Part shown: one piece after another, positions 18,749 through 27,278 of the stretch
Numbering within the stretch: the first letter of the stretch is position 1
Layout of the letters: each line of letters starts with the position of its first letter
Assembly: GCF_002933275.1 (NCBI RefSeq)
Contig: NZ_PSSX01000004.1
Span: 1-64,000 of the forward strand
Source: Marinobacter maroccanus
GTDB lineage: Bacteria > Pseudomonadota > Gammaproteobacteria > Pseudomonadales > Oleiphilaceae
DNA: 64,000 bases
Direction of reading: 5' to 3'
The notes under the pieces: model-generated
The model's database searches: none
What the model saw: the letters and a program-made list of their open reading frames with translations, nothing else
What the model was told of the DNA's origin: nothing
Translations under genes and position numbers: made by a program

Positions 18749-19903
18749 TCAGCCGTGTATCGGCGGCACTTCCCTGGACAGGGCCTGCTTTTCCATGGCA
18801 AAGCTGCCGGTTACCGCAAACCCCAGGACATCGCCCCCGGGGCTCTTGAACAGCGCCTTGACGTTGGTGCCATCCTGCTCAACCTCCCAGCTGCCCTCGG
18901 CTTCGGACGGTGGTGGGCAAACCGCCGTGGGACAACAGGGCGTCTTGATCATCACCGGCATAGTGCCATAGCTCACTTCGGTGCGCTCACCGAGCAACGT
19001 TTTGGCAAGCGCCCGGGAACAGGCCATCAGCGGCAACACATAAAGCAGGACGTGACCGTCTACTTCGGCGCAGTCACCGAGTGCGTAGACATCCGGCGCC
19101 GAGGTCTCCAGAGCCCGATTGACCACGATGCCCCTGGCCGTCTCAAGCCCGCCAGCCCGGGCCAGATCGGTCCTCGGACGCAAGCCAACGGCAGACAATA
19201 CCAGATCCGCATCCAGTATTTCGCCATTGGCAAGGGTCAGGCTGACGCCATTTCCCTTGTGGTCGACACGGTCAACCACGGTTCCAAGATGAAAACCTAC
19301 CCCCAGACTCTCCAGCTCCTGCTGGACGGCATTGGCCGCAGCCTCGGGCAGCAATCCGGGCATCACACCCTCGGAGGGTGCAATCACGTCAACCTCGTAA
19401 CCGCCGTTGCGAAGGTCGTTGGCAAACTCACAACCAATCAGACCGGCCCCCATGATCGCCACCCGCTTGCCCTCGCCCAGGGCCTCCCGGAAGGCGCGGT
19501 AATCCATCAGGTCATTGATCGAGAACACATGCTCCTGACCATCACCGTCGAGGCCGAGCCGGATCACATCGGCGCCCCAGGCCAGGACCAGCTTGCTGTA
19601 GGCAAGTCGCTCATCACCGAGAATCAGTTCGTGGGCGTCGGCATCAATGCCGGTAACTGTGGCAAAGGTCCGGATCCGGACATTCAACTGCTCCGCCATG
19701 GCGTCGGTCCCGCCCTGGGCCAGCCCGTCGGCATCCTTTCCCTTGGTGAAGCCGGTGGACAACATGGGCTTGGAGTAACTCACGCCGTCGTCGGCGGTCA
19801 CCATCAGAACCGGGGTGTCCGTGTCCTGTTTACGGATTTCCCGTGCCAGCGAATAGCCGGACAAACCGGTGCCAACGATAATGATGGGGGCCTGTTCAGT
19901 CAT
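18749..19903 (-). CDS. rubB: Rubredoxin-NAD(+) reductase
   Basis: A 384-residue FAD/NAD(P) oxidoreductase. APIIIVGTGLSGYSLARE is the FAD-binding Rossmann loop, VAIMGAGLIGCEFANDL the NADH loop (about 145-161), and DVYALGDCAEVDGHVLLYV the C-terminal FAD segment. It passes electrons from NADH to rubredoxin, which in alkane-degrading bacteria feeds AlkB-type hydroxylases and can also serve oxidative-stress reduction. AGGAA precedes the ATG. The rubredoxin gene lies 58 bases upstream on the same strand and a terminator follows, so the pair forms a two-gene operon. No alkane hydroxylase gene is in the window. Confidence 0.93.
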   Translation of the reverse strand: MTEQAPIIIVGTGLSGYSLAREIRKQDTDTPVLMVTADDGVSYSKPMLSTGFTKGKDADGLAQGGTDAMAEQLNVRIRTFATVTGIDADAHELILGDERLAYSKLVLAWGADVIRLGLDGDGQEHVFSINDLMDYRAFREALGEGKRVAIMGAGLIGCEFANDLRNGGYEVDVIAPSEGVMPGLLPEAAANAVQQELESLGVGFHLGTVVDRVDHKGNGVSLTLANGEILDADLVLSAVGLRPRTDLARAGGLETARGIVVNRALETSAPDVYALGDCAEVDGHVLLYVLPLMACSRALAKTLLGERTEVSYGTMPVMIKTPCCPTAVCPPPSEAEGSWEVEQDGTNVKALFKSPGGDVLGFAVTGSFAMEKQALSREVPPIHG

Positions 19904-19961
19904 AACCGCGTTCCTGTATTTAACAAACCTTGGCGGGATTCACCTGCCGTGCCAGGTAATA

Positions 19962-20129
19962 TCAGCCGATCTCGATCATCTCGAAGTCTTCCTTGCCGAC
20001 ACCACAATCCGGGCAGACCCAGTCTTCCGGAACGTCTTCCCACTTGGTTCCCGGCTCAATGCCGTCCTCGGGCCAGCCTTCGGCTTCATCGTAAATCAGA
20101 CCGCAAACCACGCACTGCCACTTCTTCAT
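19962..20129 (-). CDS. rubA: Rubredoxin
   Basis: A 55-residue rubredoxin with the two metal-binding knuckles CVVCG (residues 6-10) and CPDCG (39-43) around [24 protein letters not shown]. Four Cys hold one iron, and the protein is a one-electron carrier. The ATG at 20129 is used because GGGAGA stands 8 bases upstream and homologues start MKKWQC. It is the first gene of the rubA-rubB operon. Confidence 0.95.
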   Translation of the reverse strand: MKKWQCVVCGLIYDEAEGWPEDGIEPGTKWEDVPEDWVCPDCGVGKEDFEMIEIG

Positions 20130-20394
20130 AGGTTTTCTCCCAATATCATCCGGGCGCAATATTAATTGTCAGACAATAATGCACGCAAGTGTTTTGTTCG
20201 CATTACAGATACGAACAACTGTCGAATCAGGCCATCATACCCATCGCTCCCGAATTGACCAATGCCAATGCCGACGGACCCATTCGGGGTTTTCTGCCAA
20301 TAGCCACAATTACAGATCTGACAACAGGAGCCGCCCCTCCCTTCTGCCGCCCCTCTCCGGTATAATCGCCCGTTTTACGACAGGACCGACCGAT

Positions 20395-20952
20395 ATGACC
20401 GATACCGTCGCCGAAATGAACCAGGTAATGGCCGAAGCCGACTGCCTGGTCGATGAACAGCAGGTACAGACTGCAATCGGCAACCTGGCCGACGATATTA
20501 CCGCCCGACTGAAAGACAGTAATCCCCTGTTATTCTGCGTAATGAACGGCGGGCTGATCCTTACCGGACAGTTGCTACCCCGGCTCCGGTTTCCGGTCCA
20601 GGCCGAATACCTGCACGCCACCCGATACCGTCAGGAGACCACCGGTGGCATCCTTGAGTGGAAGCTCCAGCCCGAGGCCGATATGAACGGCCGCACCATC
20701 CTGATTGTCGATGACATTCTCGATGAGGGCACTACCCTGTGCGCCATCGCCGACTACTGCCGTGCCCACGGTGCCAGTGAGGTACTGACGGCAGTTCTGG
20801 TCGACAAGCAACATGACCGTAAAGCCCGCCGGGATCTGAAGGCCGACTTCACTGGCCTGGAAGTGGAGGACCGCTTCCTGTTCGGCTACGGCATGGACTA
20901 CAAGGGCTACTGGCGCAATGCGCCTGGCATCTATGCGGTCAAGGGTCTCTGA
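20395..20952 (+). CDS. hpt: Hypoxanthine-guanine phosphoribosyltransferase
   Basis: A 185-residue type I phosphoribosyltransferase. The PRPP-binding loop is ILIVDDILDEGTTL (about 102-115). FCVMNGGLILTGQLLPRL is the N-terminal PPi loop region, and LFGYGMDYKGYWRNAPGIYAV is the C-terminal purine-binding part, as in hypoxanthine/guanine salvage enzymes. It converts hypoxanthine or guanine and PRPP to IMP or GMP. A consensus TATAAT at 20361-20366 sits 29 bases upstream of the ATG without a clear -35. It overlaps the start of ubiC, so the two are likely co-transcribed. Confidence 0.9.
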   Translation: MTDTVAEMNQVMAEADCLVDEQQVQTAIGNLADDITARLKDSNPLLFCVMNGGLILTGQLLPRLRFPVQAEYLHATRYRQETTGGILEWKLQPEADMNGRTILIVDDILDEGTTLCAIADYCRAHGASEVLTAVLVDKQHDRKARRDLKADFTGLEVEDRFLFGYGMDYKGYWRNAPGIYAVKGL

Positions 20953-21496
20953 CATCGAAAGTCGTCTGAGCATACCCCCGACGGGCTGGTACCAATCACT
21001 GACGGCTGCCGGCCTTCGGAACCCCGAGGTTCACGGGCCGGCCCGTTACTGGCTGCAGGTGGAGGGCTCGTTTACCCGCGCGCTGCAAAAACAGTGCAGC
21101 CACTCCTTTCACGTCGAGGTCCGCCGTGAGGGTTTTGCAACGCCGACACAGGAAGAGGCCCGGCGCCTGCACATTCCTCACCGCCAGAACGCCTGGATAC
21201 GGGAAGTCTGCCTCTGTGGTGACAACCAGCCCTGGGTGTTGGCCAGAACGGTCATTCCCCTGAGGTGCCTGGAAGGCGAGGGACGACGGCTGTTGCACCT
21301 GGGCAACCGGCCTTTGGGCGCCTATCTCTTCACCAGCCCCCACTGGCAACGGGGCCCGTTGGAAACCGGCCTCTGCAAACCGGGCATACCCGGCCAGCCA
21401 GAACTGGCAAGACGCTCCCTGTTCAGTGGCCACAACAGCTCCCTGCTGGTTGGCGAATACCTGCTGCCAGCACTGTTTCAGCGGAACACGCTTTAA
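20918..21496 (+). CDS. ubiC: Chorismate pyruvate-lyase
   Basis: A 192-residue UbiC. WLQVEGSFTRALQKQC, REVCLCGDNQPWVLARTVIP (product-binding Arg segment) and ELARRSLFSGHNSSLLVGEYLLPAL are typical. It splits chorismate into 4-hydroxybenzoate and pyruvate, the first committed step of ubiquinone synthesis, and UbiA directly downstream uses the product. The start is uncertain: ATG at 20918 overlaps hpt by 35 bases, and a second ATG at 20933 by 20. The protein is a little longer than E. coli UbiC (165), mainly at the N-terminus, which favours the later start. Confidence 0.9.
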   Translation: MRLASMRSRVSDIESRLSIPPTGWYQSLTAAGLRNPEVHGPARYWLQVEGSFTRALQKQCSHSFHVEVRREGFATPTQEEARRLHIPHRQNAWIREVCLCGDNQPWVLARTVIPLRCLEGEGRRLLHLGNRPLGAYLFTSPHWQRGPLETGLCKPGIPGQPELARRSLFSGHNSSLLVGEYLLPALFQRNTL

Positions 21497-21521
21497 CCAG
21501 CCTCCTGCGACTGGCTATAAT
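21493..21521 (+). promoter_or_regulatory. Candidate ubiA promoter
   Basis: TATAAT at 21516-21521 lies 17 bases after TTAACC (21493-21498), giving a plausible sigma-70 promoter 44 bases before the ubiA ATG. The -35 is weak, and the site overlaps the ubiC stop. Transcription from hpt-ubiC probably also reaches ubiA. Confidence 0.4.
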
Positions 21522-21565
21522 CCCTGCACTTATTCAATTCGAAAAACACCAGACGGACGCACGCC

Positions 21566-22453
21566 ATGCTGCCTGACGCTGTGCCAGAACCTATCCAGCG
21601 CCGGCTGGCCGATTATGCCAGCCTGCTCAGAATCGACCGGCCAATCGGAACCCTGCTCCTGCTGTGGCCGACCTACTGGGCCCTCTGGCTGGCGGGCGAC
21701 GGCAGCCCCGGGCTTGGCAATGTGATTATATTCACCCTGGGTGTCTTCTTCATGCGCGCTGCCGGCTGTGCCATCAACGATTTTGCCGACCGCGACTGGG
21801 ACAAGCATGTCAAACGCACCAAGGATCGCCCGCTCACCGCCGGCCGGGTAAAACCCTGGGAAGCGGTAGCGCTGTTCGCCGGCCTGTGTCTGGTTTCCTT
21901 CCTGATGGTCGTTCTTTTCACCAACCCCCTGACCCTGTACCTGTCCTTCGGCGGTGCGTTGCTGGCGTTTATTTACCCGTTCATGAAGCGTTACACCCAT
22001 CTGCCGCAGCTGTTCCTGGGCGCGGCCTTTTCCTGGGCCATCCCCATGGCCTGGGCGGCGGAAGCGGGCGAACTGAGCCAGCTCACCTGGCTCCTGTTCA
22101 CGGCCAACGTCCTCTGGACCGTTGCCTACGACACCCTGTATGCCATGGTGGATAGGGACGACGACCTGAAAGTAGGCATCAAGTCCACGGCCATCCTGTT
22201 CGGCGACGCCGATAAGGCGATCATTGGCATGCTCCAGGGCATGGTGGTTCTGATCCTGATCATGGTGGGCCATCGTGCCGAACTGGGCACATTCTATTAC
22301 CTGGGCGTCGTGGCCATGGCCTGCCTGTTCGTTTACCACCAGTATCTGGCACGGGAACGGGAACGTGAGGGCTGCTTCAAGGCGTTTCTCAATAACAACT
22401 GGGCCGGCTTTGCCGTTTTTGCCGGCCTTGTAATTGATCTTATGGTCAGCTGA
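21566..22453 (+). CDS. ubiA: 4-hydroxybenzoate octaprenyltransferase
   Basis: A 295-residue integral membrane prenyltransferase with eight or nine hydrophobic segments. The two Asp-rich motifs are [19 protein letters not shown] (about 72-90) and [19 protein letters not shown] (about 190-208), which bind Mg-polyprenyl diphosphate. It attaches the isoprenoid tail to 4-hydroxybenzoate made by UbiC, whose gene is 69 bases upstream. Its stop codon is 2 bases before the phoB Pho box. Confidence 0.96.
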   Translation: MLPDAVPEPIQRRLADYASLLRIDRPIGTLLLLWPTYWALWLAGDGSPGLGNVIIFTLGVFFMRAAGCAINDFADRDWDKHVKRTKDRPLTAGRVKPWEAVALFAGLCLVSFLMVVLFTNPLTLYLSFGGALLAFIYPFMKRYTHLPQLFLGAAFSWAIPMAWAAEAGELSQLTWLLFTANVLWTVAYDTLYAMVDRDDDLKVGIKSTAILFGDADKAIIGMLQGMVVLILIMVGHRAELGTFYYLGVVAMACLFVYHQYLAREREREGCFKAFLNNNWAGFAVFAGLVIDLMVS

Positions 22454-22455
22454 AC

Positions 22456-22489
22456 CTGTCATATACTTGTAACACTTGGGCGTTGTAAT
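22456..22489 (+). promoter_or_regulatory. Pho box and -10 of phoB
   Basis: CTGTCAT (22456-22462) and TTGTAAC (22467-22473) are two PhoB half-sites with an 11-base repeat. Ten bases later comes TGTAAT (22484-22489), one mismatch from TATAAT. The E. coli phoA promoter has the same layout, with half-sites separated by 4 and a 10-base spacer to the -10. PhoB~P would replace the need for a -35. The predicted start, about 7 bases after the -10, falls near 22496, the first bases of the long palindrome. This implies phoBR autoregulation. Confidence 0.75.
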
Positions 22490-22494
22490 GAGCG

Positions 22495-22758
22495 GTGTCC
22501 CGCCTGGCTACTTTCTTAAGCTACTGAGCTTCTGAAAAGCCGAAGAGCTAGGCGTGCTGATGAAGGTTTGGTGGTTCCAAATCGAGACAGCACAACAACG
22601 CTATTCGGCTTTTCAAAAGCTCCCGAAGGGCTCACCTCTGAGGGCTCTGAGCCCGCGTTACCAGTCTTTGATGTGGAACCACCACACCTGCAGACTGGCG
22701 CCTAGTTCAGAACCCTCAGAGGTGAGCAGTAGCTTAAGAAAGTAGCCAGGCGGGACAC
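22495..22758. repeat. 264-base cloverleaf palindrome in the phoB leader
   Basis: The outer stem 22495-22526/22727-22758 is 32 perfect pairs. Directly inside it, with no spare base, sit three hairpins: 22527-22544/22604-22621 (17 of 18), 22622-22624/22628-22630 (loop GAA), and 22631-22650/22707-22726 (19 of 20). Each long hairpin has an inner stem (22554-22559/22588-22593 and 22661-22667/22692-22698). Their loops are complementary to each other (22565-22579 with 22674-22688, 14 of 15), as are 22548-22554 and 22699-22705. No protein-coding content is credible. It could be a structured 5' leader of phoB mRNA or a non-autonomous palindromic element; no target-site duplication is evident. Confidence 0.85.
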
Positions 22759-22795
22759 TGGCAACAAACCAAGGTCTGACACAGGTTAATAGCTC

Positions 22796-23488
22796 ATGAC
22801 TGGAAAAACTGTCCTGATCGTCGATGACGAGGCCCCGATCCGCGAGATGATCGCCGTGGCTCTCGAAATGGCGGATTATGACTATCTGGAGGCAGCGGAC
22901 GCCCGGGAAGCCCATGCCCTGATTGTCGACAAACACCCGGATCTCGTGCTCCTCGACTGGATGCTGCCCGGCACCAGTGGCGTGGAGCTGGCTCGTCGCC
23001 TGAAAAAAGAGGAAGCGACCGCCGACATTCCCATTATCATGCTCACCGCCAAGGTTGAGGAAGACAACAAGATCCAGGGTCTGGAGGTTGGTGCCGACGA
23101 TTACATCACCAAACCCTTCAGCCCACGGGAGCTGGTTGCCCGCCTGAAAGCGGTCCTGCGGCGCGCGACGCCGCCGGGCGTGGACAGCCCGATTGAAGTG
23201 GAAGGTCTGACTCTGGACCCGGTGGGTCATCGAGTCACCACCCAGGAGGGAGCCCTCACCATGGGTCCCACCGAGTACCGACTGCTTCAGTTCTTCATGA
23301 CGCACCAGGAACGGGTATATACTCGCTCCCAGCTTCTGGACCAGGTCTGGGGCGGCAACGTCTATGTTGAGGAAAGAACAGTCGATGTTCATATCCGCCG
23401 ACTCCGCAAGGCTCTCGGCGACAACTACGACCACCTGATCCAGACGGTACGGGGAACCGGCTACCGCTTCTCGACCAGAGCCGCGTAA
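22796..23488 (+). CDS. phoB: Phosphate regulon response regulator PhoB
   Basis: A 230-residue OmpR-type regulator. In the receiver domain (1-122), the acidic pocket is VDDE at 9-12, the phospho-acceptor is Asp54 in LLDWMLPG, and Lys106 lies in TKPFSP. The winged-helix domain (130-228) has [31 protein letters not shown] and the recognition-helix region [17 protein letters not shown]. Phosphorylated by PhoR, it activates genes with Pho boxes under phosphate starvation. The gene is preceded by its own Pho box and by the 264-base palindrome, leaving a leader of about 300 bases and 37 bases between palindrome and ATG. The ribosome-binding site is weak (AGG about 10 bases upstream). Confidence 0.97.
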   Translation: MTGKTVLIVDDEAPIREMIAVALEMADYDYLEAADAREAHALIVDKHPDLVLLDWMLPGTSGVELARRLKKEEATADIPIIMLTAKVEEDNKIQGLEVGADDYITKPFSPRELVARLKAVLRRATPPGVDSPIEVEGLTLDPVGHRVTTQEGALTMGPTEYRLLQFFMTHQERVYTRSQLLDQVWGGNVYVEERTVDVHIRRLRKALGDNYDHLIQTVRGTGYRFSTRAA

Positions 23489-23541
23489 GTAACTCCGGCC
23501 AGCTGAGCATCAGCCCCGGAACGGACACAAGGCAGTTTTTG

Positions 23542-24861
23542 ATGCAGCACAACTGGTCACGATACCTGCGCTACATTATCGGTGGCCTGATTGGCTCCAC
23601 CCTGGTTGGCCTTTATTTCGGTGAACCTGTCTACGGCCTGACCTTCGGGCTGATTGTCTACCTCTGGTGGACTCTGGTTCAGGCCCGGCGCCTTTACCAG
23701 TGGCTGGCCAATCCGAGCGCCACCGACGAAGCACCCCAGAGCATCGGGCTCTGGGGGGATATCTTCGACAACCTGCACAAACTGCACCAGACGCACCTGA
23801 GAACCCAGGACCGGTTAAGAGCCCAGATCAACCGGGTGCAAGAGTCCACCAATGCCATGCGTGATGGTGTGATCATGACCGACTCCCGTGGGGCCATGGA
23901 ATGGTGGAACGGCTCCGCCGAGTACCTGCTCGGTTTCCGGCGCAACACGGACCAGGGCCAGTACATTCACAACCTGATCCGCACCCCGGCCTTCAAGACC
24001 TACTTCGACTCCCGGAATTACCGTGAACCCCTTGAGATCCATTCGCCGGCCAAGCCCCACATTCACCTGCAGATCCAGATCAGCCTGTTCGGTGATGACG
24101 ACCGCCTGATCGTTGCCAAGGATGTGACCAGGCTGTACCAGCTAGAACAGATGCGCCGGGACTTTGTCGGTAATGTTTCCCACGAGATGCGAACACCCCT
24201 TACGGTCATCAGCGGCTACCTCGAAACCCTGGTGGACAACGCCGCCGACCTGCCACCGAAGTGGCGCCGTGCGATCAACACCATGGCCGCCCAGTCATCC
24301 CGGATGGAAGCCCTGATCACCGACCTGATCCTTCTGTCACGAATCGAAACCGGGGAACAGACGGTCAACGACACGCTCACGGACGTAGACCAGTTGCTGG
24401 CTCAGATCTGCCATGACGCCCGGGCACTCAGTGGCGAAAAACAGCACGAGATTACGGTACATATCGGCGATTATCGACTGCTGAAAGGCGACGAAAGCCA
24501 GCTGCGCAGCGCATTCTCGAACCTGATCTTCAATGCGGTGAAATACACGCCGGCAAACGGTCAGATCAGCGTATCCTGGTCCACCAACCGGGAAGGCGCC
24601 CACCTGTCGGTGAAGGACACCGGTATCGGCATCGACCCGGTCCATATACCGCGCCTGACGGAACGCTTCTACCGGGCCGATCCCAGCCGCCACAAGGACA
24701 CCGGCGGCACCGGTCTGGGCCTGGCAATCGTCAAACACGTGCTGCTCAACCACGATGGCAACCTGGAGATTCGCAGCCGAATTGGCGAGGGCAGTGAATT
24801 TATCTGCCATTTCCCCCGGGAACGACTGGTCGAACGCATCCCGGAGAAAGCGGAAAGCTAG
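23542..24861 (+). CDS. phoR: Phosphate regulon sensor kinase PhoR
   Basis: A 439-residue histidine kinase. Two N-terminal membrane segments (about 8-50) are followed by a PAS-like domain (about 100-195). Next comes the dimerisation helix with the phospho-acceptor His214 in FVGNVSHEMRTPLTVISGY, and an ATPase domain with N-box LRSAFSNLIFNAVKYTP and G-box GTGLGLAIVKH. It phosphorylates PhoB when phosphate is scarce and dephosphorylates it otherwise, together with Pst/PhoU, which are not in this window. The ATG at 23542 has AAGG upstream; phoB ends 53 bases before. It overlaps the stop of the convergent response-regulator gene by 4 bases. Confidence 0.96.
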   Translation: MQHNWSRYLRYIIGGLIGSTLVGLYFGEPVYGLTFGLIVYLWWTLVQARRLYQWLANPSATDEAPQSIGLWGDIFDNLHKLHQTHLRTQDRLRAQINRVQESTNAMRDGVIMTDSRGAMEWWNGSAEYLLGFRRNTDQGQYIHNLIRTPAFKTYFDSRNYREPLEIHSPAKPHIHLQIQISLFGDDDRLIVAKDVTRLYQLEQMRRDFVGNVSHEMRTPLTVISGYLETLVDNAADLPPKWRRAINTMAAQSSRMEALITDLILLSRIETGEQTVNDTLTDVDQLLAQICHDARALSGEKQHEITVHIGDYRLLKGDESQLRSAFSNLIFNAVKYTPANGQISVSWSTNREGAHLSVKDTGIGIDPVHIPRLTERFYRADPSRHKDTGGTGLGLAIVKHVLLNHDGNLEIRSRIGEGSEFICHFPRERLVERIPEKAES

Positions 24862-25736
24862 CGCATCCCCGCCCGGAAACGGGCGACGAACCGCGACAAA
24901 TCCTCAAGCTTTTTCGGGTCTTCATCGACAAACCGGATGGTGACGCTGACAAAATCGGTGTCCTGGCGTTTGTCCACCGCCTGCAACTGGTGCACGTAGC
25001 CATTGAGGCGGGCCATCTGGCCTTCGCCTGTCTCAATGTCGACCACCGCCTGGTCCAGAATCCCCGGAAACACCTGATCGCGCTTGGCAATCACCCGCAC
25101 TTCAGTGAGATTGATATCCTTGACCACCGATTTCAGGGTGCTTTCCGCAAAGCGCACTGATGCAAGACTCATCGAACCGCGGGACGGGGCCTGTTTGGGC
25201 GTTGCCGCAGGGGCTGCCGGTGAAGGTGACGACGAGGTTGAAGCGACAGGGTTATCCGCCATGGGTTCCGGCTTACGGGTCAGCAGGTTGGCCGACTCCT
25301 TGAAGACATCGGCAGGGCTGGCCATGGACTTGCCGCTCCGATCCATGGCGTCTTTCAGTTTGCGGCCCATCACCTTGATGATTTTCTTGCTCAGCCCCTC
25401 GGGGCTGAATGGTTTGCCAAGGTATTCGGAAACGCCCCCCTTGACCGCTTCAATCACGTGATCCTTGTCACCCCGGCTGGTGATCATGATAAAGGGTACG
25501 TTTTCGTACTGGGGCTGCTGGCGCATCCACTGCAACAACTCCAGCCCCGACATCTCGGGCATTTCCCAATCGCACAGGATCAAGTCAAACGCGGTTCGCG
25601 ACATCAGCGACTGGGCTCGCCGACCGTTCTGGGCATCGGTTGTCTCGATCACCGGAAAACGCTGGCGCACGGTTCGTTTGACCAGATCACGTACAAAGCT
25701 GGCGTCATCCACCACCAGCGCTTTCAGCATTGCCAT
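24858..25736 (-). CDS. Response regulator with unassigned C-terminal domain
   Basis: A 292-residue protein. The receiver domain (1-125) is intact: VDDAS at 9-13, Asp56 in LILCDWEMPEMSG and Lys108 in LGKPFSP. A Pro/Ser/Ala linker (about 160-200) leads to a C-terminal domain (about 205-290) that starts SVRFAESTLKSVVKDINLTEVRV and ends FVSVTIRFVDEDPKKLEDL. The C-terminal strands are loosely PilZ-like, but I cannot identify the family. It is not a known DNA-binding type. A response-regulator gene also stands near phoR-phoU in Pseudomonas, so the neighbourhood may be conserved. Its kinase is unknown. Confidence 0.8.
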   Translation of the reverse strand: MAMLKALVVDDASFVRDLVKRTVRQRFPVIETTDAQNGRRAQSLMSRTAFDLILCDWEMPEMSGLELLQWMRQQPQYENVPFIMITSRGDKDHVIEAVKGGVSEYLGKPFSPEGLSKKIIKVMGRKLKDAMDRSGKSMASPADVFKESANLLTRKPEPMADNPVASTSSSPSPAAPAATPKQAPSRGSMSLASVRFAESTLKSVVKDINLTEVRVIAKRDQVFPGILDQAVVDIETGEGQMARLNGYVHQLQAVDKRQDTDFVSVTIRFVDEDPKKLEDLSRFVARFRAGMR

Positions 25737-25965
25737 AGTTCAGACCTTCCCCTATCCACAACCCGTTTCTATGGTCCAACTATAGAACAAACACCCACGC
25801 CAGGAACCTGCCGGCAACAAAAAGACCACAATCACCATTTCCCGGGAACCGTGAGGTTAAAGAATTGTCACTCCACCGGGCCCCGAGCAGTGTTTCTCCG
25901 GCTGGAAAACGCGCTAACATGGGCCCAGGACTATTCCACCACCATCAGCCTGATAGAGGTTTTGT

Positions 25966-27216
25966 GTGCTGACCCGACCTGCAAGGATTCTTCGCCACGG
26001 CGGCCTTACCCGCGGCTTGTTTTTCTCCGGTTTTCTGTCATTTCTATCCCTGCCGGCCCTCGCCCAGGACAACTCTGAGGTTGAGCCGGCCGGGTTTGCT
26101 GAGTGCAAGGCCCGGCTTCAGGACCAGGCCATTGCCGCCGGGGTCAGCAGCAAGACCGCCAGCGAGGTGATGTCCGGAGTTCAGCATCTGGCAAGGGTGA
26201 TCGAACTGGACCGTCGGCAACCGGAGTTCACCACTACGTTCGCCGACTACCTGAACCGGCGGGTCAACGATGCCCGGGTCAGCAAGGGCCGCGAACTACT
26301 GCAGGAACACCAGGGCCTACTTGCCAGAGTCACCCGGGAAACCGGCGTACCTGCACCCTATCTGGTGGCCTTCTGGGGCCTGGAAACCAATTTTGGCAGC
26401 TATTTCGGCAAGATGCCGGTACCCAGCTCCCTGACAACCCTGGCCTGCGATCCCCGCCGCAGCACCTTCTTTACCGAGCAGCTGATCGCCGCCCTGCGCA
26501 TCATTGATGAAGGCGCCATAGCGGCTGACCAGATGGAAGGCTCCTGGGCCGGCGCCATGGGCCACGTCCAGTTCATGCCCACCGTCTTCCTGAAACACGC
26601 TGTCGATGCCGATGGAGATGGTCGCAGGGATCTGTGGAACAGCCTGCCGGATGCCATGATGTCTGCCGGCAGATTCCTGGAATCCATGAACTGGAACGGC
26701 GACTATCGCTGGGGGCGCGAGGTGCTTCTGCCCGAGAATTTCGACTATTCCCTGGCGGACGGGCGGCGCCTGCCACTGGATGAATGGCGGAAAATGGGGA
26801 TTACGGATGCCTTTGGCAATGCGCTGGCCCGTGAACCGATTGATGCCGCCCTGGTGGTACCTGCAGGACACCGAGGCCCGGCGTTTCTCGCCTACGACAA
26901 TTTCCGCGTGATCATGGGCTGGAACCGCTCCGAATTCTACGCCATTGCGGTTGGGCACCTGGCAGACCGGATTGCCGGCGCCGGAACGTTGCAGAACCCG
27001 CCACCCGAGGATGCCCCGGCACTGTCCCGTGACAACATCATCAGTCTGCAGCAAGCCCTTCAGCAACGGGGGTATGAGCCAGGCAAGCCCGATGGCATCA
27101 TGGGCCCGGCAACCCGGTCGGCAATACGGCAGTTTCAGACCGCCAACAACCTGGTGGCCGATGGCTATCCTGGTGAATCGGTTCTGGCGCAGCTGGGGAT
27201 ACCTGCAGGCCAGTGA
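25966..27216 (+). CDS. Lytic murein transglycosylase (MltB-like) with peptidoglycan-binding domain
   Basis: A 416-residue exported enzyme with a signal peptide (LFFSGFLSFLSLPALAQ, about 18-34). The SLT/MltB catalytic domain (about 45-340) has the catalytic Glu140 in FWGLETNFGSYFG, plus GAMGHVQFMPTVFLKHAVDADGD with a calcium-loop-like DADGDGRRD. A C-terminal PG-binding-1 domain (about 350-412; LQQALQQRGYEPGKPDGIMG, RSAIRQFQ) follows. It cleaves the MurNAc-GlcNAc bond, forming 1,6-anhydro-MurNAc, in the periplasm. The start is GTG with AGAGG 6 bases upstream; no Cys lipobox is present, so it is soluble, like Pseudomonas SltB types. Confidence 0.92.
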   Translation: MLTRPARILRHGGLTRGLFFSGFLSFLSLPALAQDNSEVEPAGFAECKARLQDQAIAAGVSSKTASEVMSGVQHLARVIELDRRQPEFTTTFADYLNRRVNDARVSKGRELLQEHQGLLARVTRETGVPAPYLVAFWGLETNFGSYFGKMPVPSSLTTLACDPRRSTFFTEQLIAALRIIDEGAIAADQMEGSWAGAMGHVQFMPTVFLKHAVDADGDGRRDLWNSLPDAMMSAGRFLESMNWNGDYRWGREVLLPENFDYSLADGRRLPLDEWRKMGITDAFGNALAREPIDAALVVPAGHRGPAFLAYDNFRVIMGWNRSEFYAIAVGHLADRIAGAGTLQNPPPEDAPALSRDNIISLQQALQQRGYEPGKPDGIMGPATRSAIRQFQTANNLVADGYPGESVLAQLGIPAGQ

Positions 27217-27278
27217 TCCACCAGAGAGCCGGCGGCCTACTATTGCAGGTAACTATTCTGACGCGAGACTGATCTGAC

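Noticed and set aside
18755..20131. A 458-codon plus-strand open frame over rubB and rubA
   Set aside because: It is a shadow of the rubredoxin reductase and rubredoxin genes, both with intact motifs on the other strand.
22554..22745. A 63-codon open frame inside the palindromic phoB leader
   Set aside because: It runs straight through the paired arms, its composition is dictated by the inverted repeats, and it has no ribosome-binding site or recognisable family.
22495..22758. Integron attC site or IS terminal repeats as the explanation of the palindrome
   Set aside because: The RYYYAAC/GTTRRRY pair of attC is absent, no integrase or transposase is near, and no target-site duplication flanks the outer stem.
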